Shown: one piece after another, positions 1-9,199 of the stretch
Numbering within the stretch: the stretch's first letter is position 1
How the letters are laid out: every line of letters starts with the position of its first letter
NCBI GenBank assembly: GCA_010435995.1
Contig: JAAGNR010000070.1
Coordinates: 1 to 64,000 of the forward strand
DNA length: 64,000 nucleotides
Source of the DNA: Ferrovum sp.
GTDB taxonomy: Bacteria > Pseudomonadota > Gammaproteobacteria > Burkholderiales > Ferrovaceae
Reading direction: 5' to 3'
Program-made: the position numbers and the translations under genes
The notes under the pieces: model-generated
Database searches by the model: none
Told to the model about the DNA's origin: nothing
Seen by the model: the letters and a program-made list of their open reading frames with translations, nothing else

Positions 1-139
1 GACGGGAACCGTCCGAGGTGTGGAGCGGTGGAAGTTTCGCCGCGATGAAGCACGAAACTCTCGCCATAGCCGTCTAGGCTTGGCGGGAGCAGTTCATAGG
101 CATTATCTTACGGAATCATGTCGGATTTTTCCTGACACA

Positions 140-170
140 ACAAACCCTCCCATTGACGGGGACGGTTTGT
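140..170. other. Hairpin-forming sequence at the 3' end of the LOG gene
   Basis: ACAAACC (140-146) is the reverse complement of GGTTTGT (164-170), and inner CCC/GGG can extend the stem past one mismatch around a short loop. It touches the stop codon of the LOG-family gene. No T-run follows on either strand, so it is not a standard intrinsic terminator; it may only protect an mRNA 3' end. The flanking bases 1-139 hold nothing I recognise. Confidence 0.35.
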
Positions 171-1117
171 CAGAACAAAGGAGTTCCGTTGTTCTGATGC
201 CAGCGCAGAACACTCTCCCAGACTTCATCCGCATTTTCAGCATACCAATAAAGATCCATATCTTCTGCATCGATATGCCCCTGTTCCAGCATATATTCGG
301 CATCAAAAACACGGCGCCAGTAGGCCTCTCCCACCAACACGACGGGCATAGGCGACACTTTTCTGGTCTGAATCAGAGTCAATGCCCCGAACAGTTCATC
401 CAAAGTGCCAAACCCTCCTGGCAAAGCAACGATGGCCACAGCCCGTTTCATGAAATGCAGTTTGCGCATGGAAAAATAATGAAACTGGAAGCACAAACCC
501 GGCGTAATGTAGGGATTGGGATATTGCTCCCGAGGCAAAGTAATATTCAATCCTACCGTAGGTGCACCTACGTCATAGGCACCACGATTGGCGGATTCCA
601 TGGCCCCTGGCCCCCCGCCCGTCATCACCACCAGGGGAGAAACCGGGTTCGCTCCTGACGCGGCTCCCACTCTGTGGCCCAATTCCCTCCCCACCTGATA
701 GTAGCGCGACAATTCCATCCGATTTTCTGCCAAGCGCAGCATGCGCTCGAGATCGTGATTCGCTGCGCCAGCCTGAGCAACACGTTGACGAATATCGGCC
801 AATTCCTGCTGAGCCACCTTGGGCTCACGCAAACGCGTACTGCCAAAAACCACCACACACCGCTCAATGCCCTGCTGCGCCATGCCCTGTTCAGCTTTCA
901 TATAGTCCAGCTGAAGACGTACTCCACGGGCGGGTCCTGACTGAAGGAAATCCGCATCGATATCAGGTTCACGATAAGAGGGGTGATCGACGATGGTACG
1001 CAAACGTTCCATCAACTGAAGATCTGCTGGATCCTGTTTAGGATGGGACCATGGCAGCGGTTCATTACGACACAGAGGATCGGGAGGATAAGGAATATGT
1101 GGATAACGCCTTTTCAT
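170..1117 (-). CDS. LOG family (TIGR00730-type) nucleotide phosphoribohydrolase
   Basis: The 315-residue protein carries the LOG-family signature PGGFGTLDE in its C-terminal half, preceded by a GGGPGAMESAN stretch that forms the nucleotide pocket of this Rossmann-like fold. Characterised LOG proteins cleave the N-glycosidic bond of nucleoside 5'-monophosphates (AMP or cytokinin ribotides) in the cytoplasm. It is longer than the short LOG type (about 190 aa), with an N-terminal extension of roughly 90 residues that I cannot assign. It lies 15 bp downstream of trpE on the same strand and is probably co-transcribed with it; nothing links its activity to tryptophan synthesis. The family call is firm, the substrate unknown. 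Confidence 0.85.
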   Translation of the reverse strand: MKRRYPHIPYPPDPLCRNEPLPWSHPKQDPADLQLMERLRTIVDHPSYREPDIDADFLQSGPARGVRLQLDYMKAEQGMAQQGIERCVVVFGSTRLREPKVAQQELADIRQRVAQAGAANHDLERMLRLAENRMELSRYYQVGRELGHRVGAASGANPVSPLVVMTGGGPGAMESANRGAYDVGAPTVGLNITLPREQYPNPYITPGLCFQFHYFSMRKLHFMKRAVAIVALPGGFGTLDELFGALTLIQTRKVSPMPVVLVGEAYWRRVFDAEYMLEQGHIDAEDMDLYWYAENADEVWESVLRWHQNNGTPLF

Positions 1118-1132
1118 TCTGGATTTTCTCCG

Positions 1133-2602
1133 TCAGCGGTGTAGCCCGAAATCTCCTGACTGCGCCAATTCTGCGGCACGAACCACGGCGCGAGCCTTGT
1201 TGACCGTTTCCTGCCACTCCGTTTCCGGCACCGAATCTGCGACGATCCCTCCCCCAGACTGCACCCACAGTTCCCCTCTGGCCACGACGGCGGTGCGAAT
1301 GGCGATCGCCATATCCATGGCGCCATCAAAACCCAGGTAACCCACAGCCCCCCCGTAAATACCGCGCCGTGTGACCTCGAGTTCATCGATAATTTCCATG
1401 GCGCGAACCTTGGGAGCCCCGGACAAGGTACCCGCAGGAAATGTGGCGCGAAGAACATCCAATGCCCGCATTCCGGGACGAAGTTTACCCACCACATTAG
1501 AAACCAGATGCATGACATGGGAGTAGCGTTCGATGTTCATCTTCTCGGTCACACACACCGAACCGATACTGGCAATGCGTCCCACATCGTTGCGCCCCAA
1601 GTCCATCAGCATGACGTGTTCGGCAATTTCTTTGGGATCCTGCAATAATTCCTGGGCCAACAGGTCATCTTCTTCCGCCGTTTTTCCACGGTGCCGGGTC
1701 CCGGCAATGGGACGAACCGTGACTTCCTCATCCTCGAGACGCACCAGAATTTCTGGCGAAGCCCCCACGACATGAAAATCATCAAAATCATAGTAAAACA
1801 GGTAAGGCGAAGGGTTGAGACGACGCAAGGCACGATAGAGCGACAGTGGAGATGCCCGAAAGGGTTGGTGCATGCGTCGGCTCAACACCACCTGCATGAT
1901 ATCGCCCGCTTCAATGTAGGCCTTGGCCTTAGTCACCATCTCCTGATGCTGTTCCTGGGACATATCAGATACCACTACCGAATCCGGGACAAAAGGCGAT
2001 TCAGGTAAATCCACCGAGGTCCGCAACCGGTTTTGAAGCTCCGCTAGGCGGGCCCGCCCTGCTGCTACCCCCATTTCAGGAGTCACATGAACGATCAGGT
2101 GTAACAAGCCAGACAGGTTATCGATCACCGCCAGTTCTGTGGTCAACAGCAATAAGACATCGGGAACCCCGATGTCATCGGCTTTCCACCCTGCAGCCAA
2201 ACGGGTTTCGATGTAACGCACGATGTCATAACCAAAATAACCCGCCAACCCCCCATGAAAACGCGGCAACCCCGGCACTGGAGCCACCTTATGGCGCTCG
2301 AGGAAGCTTTGGATAAAGTTCAAGGGATCCGCAGATTCCTGGGTTTCCAGCACGCCCGCATCGCTCTCTACCTGCACCCGATAGCCCGTCACCCGCAGCC
2401 GCACAGACGCAGGCAAACCCACGAACGAAAAACGGCCAAACCGTTCCCCTCCCTGCACAGACTCCAGTAAAAATGAGTAAGGACGGGCTGCCAGTTTGGC
2501 GTACACCGCCAGTGGCGTGTCTAGATCAGCAGGCACCGTGAGCAGGAACGGCACATGGGTGTAACCCGCCGCGATCCAGGCCTCGAACTCGGCGTCGGTC
2601 AT
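1133..2602 (-). CDS. trpE: Anthranilate synthase component I
   Basis: Catalyses chorismate plus ammonia to anthranilate, the first step of tryptophan synthesis, normally with the TrpG glutaminase. The 489 residues match full-length TrpE. The N-terminal [18 protein letters not shown] region corresponds to the tryptophan feedback site, and the chorismate-binding half shows [18 protein letters not shown] and [12 protein letters not shown]. Its start overlaps the rpe stop by 4 bp (ATGA), so translation is probably coupled. In many Betaproteobacteria rpe and trpE are separated by gph and trpE is followed by trpG, trpD and trpC; here gph is absent and a LOG gene follows, so the rest of the pathway must lie elsewhere. 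Confidence 0.96.
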   Translation of the reverse strand: MTDAEFEAWIAAGYTHVPFLLTVPADLDTPLAVYAKLAARPYSFLLESVQGGERFGRFSFVGLPASVRLRVTGYRVQVESDAGVLETQESADPLNFIQSFLERHKVAPVPGLPRFHGGLAGYFGYDIVRYIETRLAAGWKADDIGVPDVLLLLTTELAVIDNLSGLLHLIVHVTPEMGVAAGRARLAELQNRLRTSVDLPESPFVPDSVVVSDMSQEQHQEMVTKAKAYIEAGDIMQVVLSRRMHQPFRASPLSLYRALRRLNPSPYLFYYDFDDFHVVGASPEILVRLEDEEVTVRPIAGTRHRGKTAEEDDLLAQELLQDPKEIAEHVMLMDLGRNDVGRIASIGSVCVTEKMNIERYSHVMHLVSNVVGKLRPGMRALDVLRATFPAGTLSGAPKVRAMEIIDELEVTRRGIYGGAVGYLGFDGAMDMAIAIRTAVVARGELWVQSGGGIVADSVPETEWQETVNKARAVVRAAELAQSGDFGLHR

Positions 2603-3258
2603 CTGGCCAGCTCAGCTCGCATCGCAGTGATGGTGGCCTGGTAATCTTTGGTGTTGAATATGGCGGATCCCGCCACAAAAGTATCTGCTCCCGCCTGCGC
2701 CACGGCACGGATATTATCCACCTTGACTCCGCCATCCACTTCAAGCCAGATATCCCGACCACTCTCAGTGATTTTTTGGCGCACTGTGCGCAATTTGTCC
2801 AAAGCGCCGGGAATGAAAGACTGCCCGCCAAAACCAGGATTCACTGACATGATCAGGATCAAATCCACTTTGTCCATGACATGATCGAGGTAATTTAAAG
2901 GAGTCGCCGGATTGAATACCAGACCCGCCTTGCATCCCAGATCACGAATCATTTGCAGTGTACGATCCACATGCTCGGAAGCTTCCGGATGGAAACTGAT
3001 GATGTTGGCGCCCGCTTTGGCAAAGTCGGGAATGATCCGATCCACCGGTTTTACCATGAGATGGACATCGATGGGCGCCTGCGTATGGGGGCGAATGGCC
3101 GAGCACACCAAAGGACCGATGGTCAGGTTGGGAACATAATGGTTATCCATGACATCAAAGTGAATGATATCGGCTCCGGCAGCAATGACGGAAGAGACTT
3201 CTTCACCCAAACGGGCAAAGTCGGCAGACAAAATACTGGGGGCTATGCGAAAAGTCAT
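2599..3258 (-). CDS. rpe: Ribulose-phosphate 3-epimerase
   Basis: Interconverts ribulose 5-phosphate and xylulose 5-phosphate in the pentose phosphate pathway and, if present, the Calvin cycle. The 219-residue TIM barrel begins with [15 protein letters not shown] and contains the metal and catalytic motifs [27 protein letters not shown] and EVDGGVK. The start is supported by an AGGAG ribosome-binding site about 6 nt upstream of the ATG. First gene of the rpe-trpE-LOG unit, divergent from mltA; a TAGAAT-like -10 (reverse of 3303-3308) lies in the 78-bp gap, without a convincing -35. Confidence 0.97.
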   Translation of the reverse strand: MTFRIAPSILSADFARLGEEVSSVIAAGADIIHFDVMDNHYVPNLTIGPLVCSAIRPHTQAPIDVHLMVKPVDRIIPDFAKAGANIISFHPEASEHVDRTLQMIRDLGCKAGLVFNPATPLNYLDHVMDKVDLILIMSVNPGFGGQSFIPGALDKLRTVRQKITESGRDIWLEVDGGVKVDNIRAVAQAGADTFVAGSAIFNTKDYQATITAMRAELAR

Positions 3259-3336
3259 GAATACTCCTCAAATCGATTCAATGATGGGCAACTGTCAGAC
3301 ATATTCTAACAGGCTGTAGCCGGGTAATGGTACGCT

Positions 3337-4602
3337 ATGTCCATGAAACGATCTCATCTCCTGTACCTGGCTCCCGTACTTTTATGCTTGGCAAGTTGCG
3401 CCACCCCCTCTGGGGTTCCTGCGATTCCGCCGCCCCTCCCACAACACCCCCCTGCGGCACCGCTGGCACAAGCCCCCGAGCCGTTTCTGGCCTGTCCTGA
3501 CAACTCCCCAGGAGAAACGCTTGCACCCAGCGTTCCGGAACCCCCTCGAGGACACTGGATTGTCAGCGACTTCAGCCAGATACCCGATTGGAGTAATGGG
3601 CCCCCCGTAGCCAGTTGGAATGCTTTTCTACAAAGCTGCCGTAAGCTTGACACCTCCCCCCTCTGGGCAAAAAGTTGCCATCAGGCCGAGGAATTGGGCG
3701 ACTATGATGAAACACGCGTAAAGAAGTTTTTTGAGGACCACTTCACCCCCTGGCAAATCGAGAATGGGGATGGTTCTACCCAAGGGCTCATCACCGGCTA
3801 TTATGAACCCCTGCTCCATGGCAGCTTGCACCGCAGCCCGCACTATCAAACCCCCTTGTACAGCCCCCCTCCAGACCTGCTGACCATCGATCTGGGAGAT
3901 ATAGCCCCCGACCTCAAAGGGCGACGGTTGCGCGGCAGAATTCAGGGAAATCATGTGGTTCCCTATTTCAGTCGTGCAGAAATCGAGGTGGAAGATCGTC
4001 CCTTGGCCGGCAACGAATTGCTCTGGGTCGATGATCCGGTAGAAGCGTTCTTTCTTCAAATTCAAGGCTCAGGTGTGGTAGAACTGGAAGACGGACAGTT
4101 GCTCCATGTGGGCTATGCCGATCAGAACGGTCACCCCTTTCGCTCCATTGCCCGAGTTCTCATACAGCAGCATCAATTGACCTTGGCTCAAACTTCCATG
4201 CAGGGCATCAAGGAATGGGCACGTCATCATCCTGCCGCCGTGCAGACCCTGCTCAATCAAAATCCCAGTTTTGTATTTTTCCAGATATTGCCCGCCGACC
4301 TTCCGGGCCCCCTGGGAACCTTGGGTGTCCCTCTGACTGGGCAGGCCAGCCTCGCCGTCGACCCCCGTGTGATCCCTCTGGGCGCGCCCGTATTCATCGC
4401 CACCAGCGCTCCGGGAACCGATCAACCCCTGCACCGTCTGATGATGGCCCAGGATACGGGGGGAGCCATTCGCGGGGCTGTCCGTGCCGATTTTTTCTGG
4501 GGCTTCGGGACAACAGCAGAACATCAAGCCGGACGAATGAAACAAGAGGGGCAACTCTGGGTATTGTACCCGCGCGGAGCCTCTCCGCCTGAAACCCGCT
4601 GA
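3337..4602 (+). CDS. mltA: Membrane-bound lytic murein transglycosylase A
   Basis: Outer-membrane lipoprotein that cleaves the MurNAc-GlcNAc bond of peptidoglycan with formation of a 1,6-anhydro end. The first 20 residues form a lipoprotein signal with the lipobox LASC. The 421-residue protein has the MltA barrel region (GLITGYYEP, GSGVVELEDG) and the 3D-like catalytic end with QDTGGAIRG and ADFFWGFG, where the catalytic aspartate of the family lies. A proline-rich linker (about 25-50) follows the lipid anchor. Translation may begin at ATG 3337 or at ATG 3343, two codons later. Divergent from rpe and upstream of the hemA promoter. Confidence 0.94.
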   Translation: MSMKRSHLLYLAPVLLCLASCATPSGVPAIPPPLPQHPPAAPLAQAPEPFLACPDNSPGETLAPSVPEPPRGHWIVSDFSQIPDWSNGPPVASWNAFLQSCRKLDTSPLWAKSCHQAEELGDYDETRVKKFFEDHFTPWQIENGDGSTQGLITGYYEPLLHGSLHRSPHYQTPLYSPPPDLLTIDLGDIAPDLKGRRLRGRIQGNHVVPYFSRAEIEVEDRPLAGNELLWVDDPVEAFFLQIQGSGVVELEDGQLLHVGYADQNGHPFRSIARVLIQQHQLTLAQTSMQGIKEWARHHPAAVQTLLNQNPSFVFFQILPADLPGPLGTLGVPLTGQASLAVDPRVIPLGAPVFIATSAPGTDQPLHRLMMAQDTGGAIRGAVRADFFWGFGTTAEHQAGRMKQEGQLWVLYPRGASPPETR

Positions 4603-4627
4603 CCTTAACAGCAAGACCCGTTATAAT
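4599..4627 (+). promoter_or_regulatory. Predicted sigma-70 promoter of hemA-prfA-prmC
   Basis: CTGACC (4599-4604, four of six matches to TTGACA), a 17-bp spacer and a perfect TATAAT (4622-4627) at the end of mltA. The predicted transcription start, near 4634, lies beyond the TTG at 4630 used by the ORF track, which favours the TTG at 4660 as the hemA start. Confidence 0.6.
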
Positions 4628-4659
4628 GGTTGGTTAACGACAGAATCCCGGAAAAGACC

Positions 4660-5928
4660 TTGCCTGATTCCTCTGCCCATCAGCTGCACGCCTTCGGCCT
4701 GAACCATGAAACGGCCCCCATTGCCATTCGCGAGCGGGTGGCGTTCCCCCAGGATCGTCTGCAAACTGCGCTGAATGCCCTGATTCAGGCCACGCCGGCA
4801 GAGGAAGCCGTCATTCTGTCCACCTGCAATCGTACCGAAATCTACTGCAAAACCCCCCATCCGGAAACCGTGGCCGACTGGCTATCAGATCACCATGATC
4901 TGGCTGGCTTTGACATTACCCAGTACCTCTACCATCTCGACGGCAGTGCGGCTGCGCACCATGCGTTTCGTGTGGCTGCCGGACTGGATTCCATGGTACT
5001 GGGGGAAACTCAAATTTTAGGGCAGGTAAAACAAGCGGTGCGTTATGCCGAGGAAGCCGGTACCCTGGGTCCTCTGCTCAACAAAATGTTCCAGCAAACC
5101 TTCTCCGTAGCCAAAGCGGTGCGCAGTCAAACTGCCATTGGTGAGCGCTCCGTGTCTTTGGCTTCCGCCGCCCTCAAGTTGACGGCCAATGTGCTGGGAC
5201 CCATGGAAGAACAACGCGTCCTGTTCATCGGCGCCGGTGAAATGATTGAACTGGTAGCCACCTACTTTCTTGCCCGGCATCCTCAAGCCGTCACTGTAGC
5301 CAATCGCTCTCTGGAGCGCGGTCAGGCTCTGGCTACGCAACTCAATGGGGAATGCATTGCGCTAACCGACCTTCCCTTGGCGCTGCCACACCATGATGTG
5401 ATCATTTCCTCCACCGCCAGCCATTTGCCTCTCATCGGCAAAGGTATGGTGGAGCGGGCGTTACGCCAGCGCAAACATCGCCCTATGGTCATGATAGATC
5501 TGGCCGTACCCCGCGATATCGAACCGGAAGTGGCAAAACTGCAGGATGTTTTTCTATACACCGTGGATGATCTGGGAAAAGTCACCCAAGAAAATCGTGA
5601 CTCGCGCCAATTGGCCGTCGATGAAGCGGAAAACATCATCACCGAACAGGTGAACACTTTCCTCAGCTGGATTCAGTCGCGCGGCATCGTCCCCACCATT
5701 CGCTCTTTGCGCGACCACGCCGAAAACTATCGTCAACTGGAACTGGACAAAGCGCGGCGCGCTTTGAGCCGTGGAGAAGATCCGGCAAAAGTGATCGAAC
5801 ACTTGTCCCAGAGCTTGATGAACAAATGGCTGCATCATCCCGTGCAAGCGCTTCATCACTCTCAGGGAACGAGACAGCAATCCCTGGTGGATGCCATCCG
5901 TCATCTTTTCCCTGGGGAAAACACTTGA
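4660..5928 (+). CDS. hemA: Glutamyl-tRNA reductase
   Basis: NADPH-dependent reduction of glutamyl-tRNA(Glu) to glutamate-1-semialdehyde, the first step of C5-pathway tetrapyrrole synthesis. The N-terminal catalytic domain shows [16 protein letters not shown] and the nucleophilic-cysteine motif [26 protein letters not shown] follows, then an NADPH domain (FIGAGEMIE) and the C-terminal dimerisation helices. Starting at TTG 4660 gives 422 aa, close to the usual 418-430, with GGAAAAG just upstream; the ORF-track TTG at 4630 would start before the predicted transcript. The stop overlaps the prfA start (TTGA). The tRNA-Glu substrate is encoded in this window at 18.6 kb. Confidence 0.96.
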   Translation: MPDSSAHQLHAFGLNHETAPIAIRERVAFPQDRLQTALNALIQATPAEEAVILSTCNRTEIYCKTPHPETVADWLSDHHDLAGFDITQYLYHLDGSAAAHHAFRVAAGLDSMVLGETQILGQVKQAVRYAEEAGTLGPLLNKMFQQTFSVAKAVRSQTAIGERSVSLASAALKLTANVLGPMEEQRVLFIGAGEMIELVATYFLARHPQAVTVANRSLERGQALATQLNGECIALTDLPLALPHHDVIISSTASHLPLIGKGMVERALRQRKHRPMVMIDLAVPRDIEPEVAKLQDVFLYTVDDLGKVTQENRDSRQLAVDEAENIITEQVNTFLSWIQSRGIVPTIRSLRDHAENYRQLELDKARRALSRGEDPAKVIEHLSQSLMNKWLHHPVQALHHSQGTRQQSLVDAIRHLFPGENT

Positions 5929-7013
5929 AATCTTCCCTGCATCAACGCCTCGAAACCCTGCGTCAGCGCCAAACCGAACTTGACCAACTGCTGGTTGATC
6001 CGGCCCTGTCCCAACAACTCGACCAATACCGAAAACTCACCAAGGAACGTGCTGAGCTGGCCCCCGTGGTCATGCTGTACGAAGAATACCGGGGCATTGA
6101 AAATGACATCGAGGCCGCCCAATCCTTGTCTCAGGAAAATGCCGAATGGCGCGCCTTTGCCGAAGAAGAGACACGCCATGGTCAGCAGCGTCTGGTTCAA
6201 CTGGAGAACGACATCCAACAGGCATTGCTGCCGCGCAACCCCAACGATGACCGCAATATTTTCCTGGAAATTCGTGCAGGCACCGGCGGAGATGAATCAG
6301 CATTATTTGCTGGCGACCTGTTTCGCATGTATGCACGCTTTGCGGAACGACTGGGGTGGCACACCGAAATTCTGTCTCACAGCGATGGGGAAATGGGTGG
6401 CTTCAAGGAAATCATCTGTAAGATCGAGGGAACCGGAGCCTTTGCTCGTTTCAAGTTCGAGTCCGGGGGGCATCGGGTACAACGCGTTCCTTCCACAGAA
6501 ACCCAAGGCCGGATTCACACGTCGGCCTGCACCGTAGCCATTCTTCCGGAAGCCGATGAACTCAGCGAGGTCACCCTCAACCCAGCGGATCTGCGCATCG
6601 ATACTTTCCGCGCCAGTGGTGCCGGAGGACAGCACATCAACAAAACCGACTCGGCGGTACGCATCACCCACCTCCCCAGCGGTCTGGTGGTGGAATGCCA
6701 GGATGGGCGCAGTCAACATAAAAACAAGGCTCAGGCTATGTCCGTATTGGCCGCCCGCCTGCGCGACAAGCAAGAACGCGAGCAACATGCCAAGGAAGCC
6801 GCAACCCGCCGTTCCCTCATCGGCAGCGGGGATCGTTCAGAACGCATACGCACCTACAATTTCCCCCAGGGACGGATCACCGATCACCGCATTAATCTCA
6901 CCCTGTACAAAATTGAAGCCATGATGGATGGTGACTTGTTTGAACTCACCGGCACACTCATGACCGAACACCAAGCCGACCTCCTGGCAGGACTGGCCGA
7001 CTCCCTCGACTGA
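5925..7013 (+). CDS. prfA: Peptide chain release factor 1
   Basis: Recognises UAA and UAG stop codons and triggers peptide release. The GGQ motif is present in [15 protein letters not shown], and the codon-recognition domain precedes it. The ORF track begins 33 codons too early; the TTG at 5925 overlaps the hemA TGA (TTGA), is preceded by GGGGA about 6 nt upstream, and gives 362 aa, matching the usual 360. The next gene, prmC, encodes the methyltransferase that modifies the GGQ glutamine of this protein, so enzyme and substrate are made from one transcript. Confidence 0.97.
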   Translation: MKSSLHQRLETLRQRQTELDQLLVDPALSQQLDQYRKLTKERAELAPVVMLYEEYRGIENDIEAAQSLSQENAEWRAFAEEETRHGQQRLVQLENDIQQALLPRNPNDDRNIFLEIRAGTGGDESALFAGDLFRMYARFAERLGWHTEILSHSDGEMGGFKEIICKIEGTGAFARFKFESGGHRVQRVPSTETQGRIHTSACTVAILPEADELSEVTLNPADLRIDTFRASGAGGQHINKTDSAVRITHLPSGLVVECQDGRSQHKNKAQAMSVLAARLRDKQEREQHAKEAATRRSLIGSGDRSERIRTYNFPQGRITDHRINLTLYKIEAMMDGDLFELTGTLMTEHQADLLAGLADSLD

Positions 7014-7017
7014 ACGG

Positions 7018-7842
7018 ATGGTTTCCATCGAACATCTGTTGCGCGACCCGATGCTACCGCGCCTCGAACTCCGCCTACTGATGGAAAAAGTCACCCATTG
7101 GTCATGGACACGTTTGATCACTCATGCAGACAGCGTCCTCTCGGCTTCACAATATGCCGAATTTATAACCTTGAAACAACGCCGTCTCTCCGGGGAACCC
7201 ATTGCCTATCTTTTGGGACAGCGCGAATTTTATGGATTGAATTTTCATGTCAGTCCCGCAGTCCTGATCCCTCGCCCGGAAACTGAGGGGTTGGTGGATT
7301 GGGCCCTGGAATGGGACTCCCGCCCCCGTTCCGTCCTTGATCTGGGTACGGGGAGCGGGGCCATTGCCCTCGCTCTGAAGGTACACCGCCCACTCTGGAG
7401 CATCACCGGTGCCGACAATTCTGAAACGGCCCTGGAAGTGGCCCGACGCAACGCCGCCCATCTGACTCCCCCTGGCATATCTCCGGTGCCATTCGTCCAC
7501 AGCCATTGGTTTGATGCCTTCAAGGGAAAAACCTACGATCTTATCGTTGCCAATCCGCCCTATATTGCTGCGGAAGATTTCCATGTCCAACAAGGGGACT
7601 TGCGTTTTGAGCCGGCCTCGGCCCTCACCTCTGGCCCACAGGGAATGGATGCTCTGTCCCACATCATCGCCAGCGCCTCCCTGCATCTCTCCCCCTCAGG
7701 ATCGCTGTTGGTGGAACACGGCTATGATCAGGCCGAAGCCTGTCGTCAAGCGTTGGACCGGGCAGGATTTGACTCCATTGTCACACGCCGTGATCTGGCG
7801 GGTCAGGAGCGACTCACCGGTGGAAAATATTCCAAAAAGTAG
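7018..7842 (+). CDS. prmC: Release factor glutamine methyltransferase
   Basis: SAM-dependent N5-methylation of the glutamine in the GGQ loop of release factors. The 274 residues contain the N-terminal substrate-binding helices, the SAM motif DLGTGSGAIALAL and the hallmark NPPY (VANPPYI) that contacts the glutamine. Starts 4 bp after prfA in the hemA-prfA-prmC operon, the classic arrangement in Proteobacteria. Confidence 0.96.
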   Translation: MVSIEHLLRDPMLPRLELRLLMEKVTHWSWTRLITHADSVLSASQYAEFITLKQRRLSGEPIAYLLGQREFYGLNFHVSPAVLIPRPETEGLVDWALEWDSRPRSVLDLGTGSGAIALALKVHRPLWSITGADNSETALEVARRNAAHLTPPGISPVPFVHSHWFDAFKGKTYDLIVANPPYIAAEDFHVQQGDLRFEPASALTSGPQGMDALSHIIASASLHLSPSGSLLVEHGYDQAEACRQALDRAGFDSIVTRRDLAGQERLTGGKYSKK

Positions 7843-7907
7843 AAGAATTTCACACTTTTTTCTCCGTGGGCGTAGAATGCGCTTTTTCCCTTTGGGTAGA
7901 TGCTTGC

Positions 7908-8882
7908 ATGGGAATAGAAACCGTAATCACCGACCCCCTGAGCTTGGGCAAGATCCCCTTGTTGCCGGGCACCCGCAAGATCATCGATGGCGTGGAACGG
8001 GTTTTTTACGACGGCTACTGGATTCGTTACTACCATCCTCCCGCAGACACCCTGAAAGCCAAGCGACAACTCATCACCGCGCTGACGCGACGACTCTTCA
8101 ATCATGTGGAACATGGAATCAACATTCCCGGCTGGCGGCTTGCCCACGCACGCCAAGCCTACGACAACGCCACCGATCCTGCTCGCAAGCGCGTCAACGG
8201 GGCCATGCTTGCAGGAGCCTTGTTCAATCGCGCCTCGGACATCATTTCGAAATTGGTGGAAATTCAGGAAATGGGCGTGGAAATTCTGCCCGACAATGCG
8301 CTGTTGCGCGAATGTGGCCGCTGTCTGCAGGAAGCACTGACCCTAGGTCGATTGGTCTTGCACCGCAGCGGGGAAGAAGGCATCGATGAACTCTGGGGTG
8401 AGCCGTTGCACGCCTTTTCTATTCCGGTGGATGATTTTTACGAAAGCCGCTATCTCAAAATCGCCTCCACTCTCAGGGAAGTGGATCACATCGGTCAGTC
8501 CCTGACCCTGTGTTTGCGCGAAGACCCCGATTTTCAGGATGCTATTCCCCTAATTTCTCGAGTCATAGACAGCGCACATAAAAAACTGGAAACCCTGCAA
8601 ACCGATGATCTGATTTTTCTGGTCTGGCCAGAATTCGTCGTAGCAGGGGAACAATTGACGAACTTCCGTCCCCCCATCGCCCTCAGTCATGACCTGGAGC
8701 GTGTCCGCCACCAAGAACACGGACTGCTGTTGATTAGCCAAGGATGGGCCATTCTCAACGATGTTTCGCGAGCACGCACCCCCATGCCCAAAACCACCCA
8801 GTCCTATATTGAGCGTCTGGAAGCATTTCGCGCCTGTGGTACTTGCCCTCCTCTCCCGACCCCGTCGCGAGAGAAGGACTAA
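7908..8882 (+). CDS. Unrecognised 324-aa protein
   Basis: I do not recognise this protein. From ATG 7908 (GGTAGA upstream) it has 324 residues, no signal peptide and no membrane segment, so it is likely cytoplasmic. After a short beta-like start (IDGVERVFYDGYWIRYY) it is largely helical and rich in Arg, Leu and Glu, without a catalytic motif I can name. The tail has two cysteines (CGTC) before a Pro-rich end. The ORF-track GTG at 7866 is less likely. It sits 65 bp after prmC, with a possible TAGAAT -10 at 7873-7878, and ends 7 bp from the convergent grxD. Clean codon structure and length argue that it is real. Confidence 0.75.
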   Translation: MGIETVITDPLSLGKIPLLPGTRKIIDGVERVFYDGYWIRYYHPPADTLKAKRQLITALTRRLFNHVEHGINIPGWRLAHARQAYDNATDPARKRVNGAMLAGALFNRASDIISKLVEIQEMGVEILPDNALLRECGRCLQEALTLGRLVLHRSGEEGIDELWGEPLHAFSIPVDDFYESRYLKIASTLREVDHIGQSLTLCLREDPDFQDAIPLISRVIDSAHKKLETLQTDDLIFLVWPEFVVAGEQLTNFRPPIALSHDLERVRHQEHGLLLISQGWAILNDVSRARTPMPKTTQSYIERLEAFRACGTCPPLPTPSREKD

Positions 8883-8889
8883 GGGGATA

Positions 8890-9198
8890 TTAACTGGCAA
8901 GCAGTTGCTTCAATTCCCCGTTTTGGAATAGCTCGCTCATAATATCCGATCCTCCCACGAATTCTCCTTTGACGTACAACTGCGGGATGGTCGGCCAGTT
9001 GGCATAGGACTTGATACCTTGGCGAATTTCCGGATTTTGTAGCACATCTACGGAAAAAAATTCTTGCACGCCGCATTGCCGCAAAATTTTTACCGCATTG
9101 GCTGAAAAACCACACTGTGGAAAATCAGGGCTTCCCTTCATATACAATACCACCGCATGGCCCTTGACTTGTTGATCAATGACTTCCTGAATAGACAT
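8890..9198 (-). CDS. grxD: Monothiol glutaredoxin, Grx4/GrxD family
   Basis: A 102-residue monothiol glutaredoxin with the CGFS active site (PQCGFSANAV), plus WPTIPQLYVKGEFVGGSDI, which binds glutathione and a shared [2Fe-2S] cluster. Proteins of this type deliver Fe-S clusters and take part in iron sensing in the cytoplasm. The ORF track extends it upstream; the true ATG at 9198 has AGGAGT placed 5 to 10 nt before it and gives the standard length. This gene often follows prmC in Betaproteobacteria, but here it is inverted. Its start codon almost touches the divergent nuclease start. Confidence 0.95.
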   Translation of the reverse strand: MSIQEVIDQQVKGHAVVLYMKGSPDFPQCGFSANAVKILRQCGVQEFFSVDVLQNPEIRQGIKSYANWPTIPQLYVKGEFVGGSDIMSELFQNGELKQLLAS

Positions 9199-9199
9199 A

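Noticed and set aside
140-170. Hairpin after the LOG gene as an intrinsic terminator
   Set aside because: No T-run follows the stem on either strand.
20-658. 212-aa plus-strand ORF at the left edge
   Set aside because: It is antisense to the LOG gene for most of its length and shows no recognisable protein pattern.
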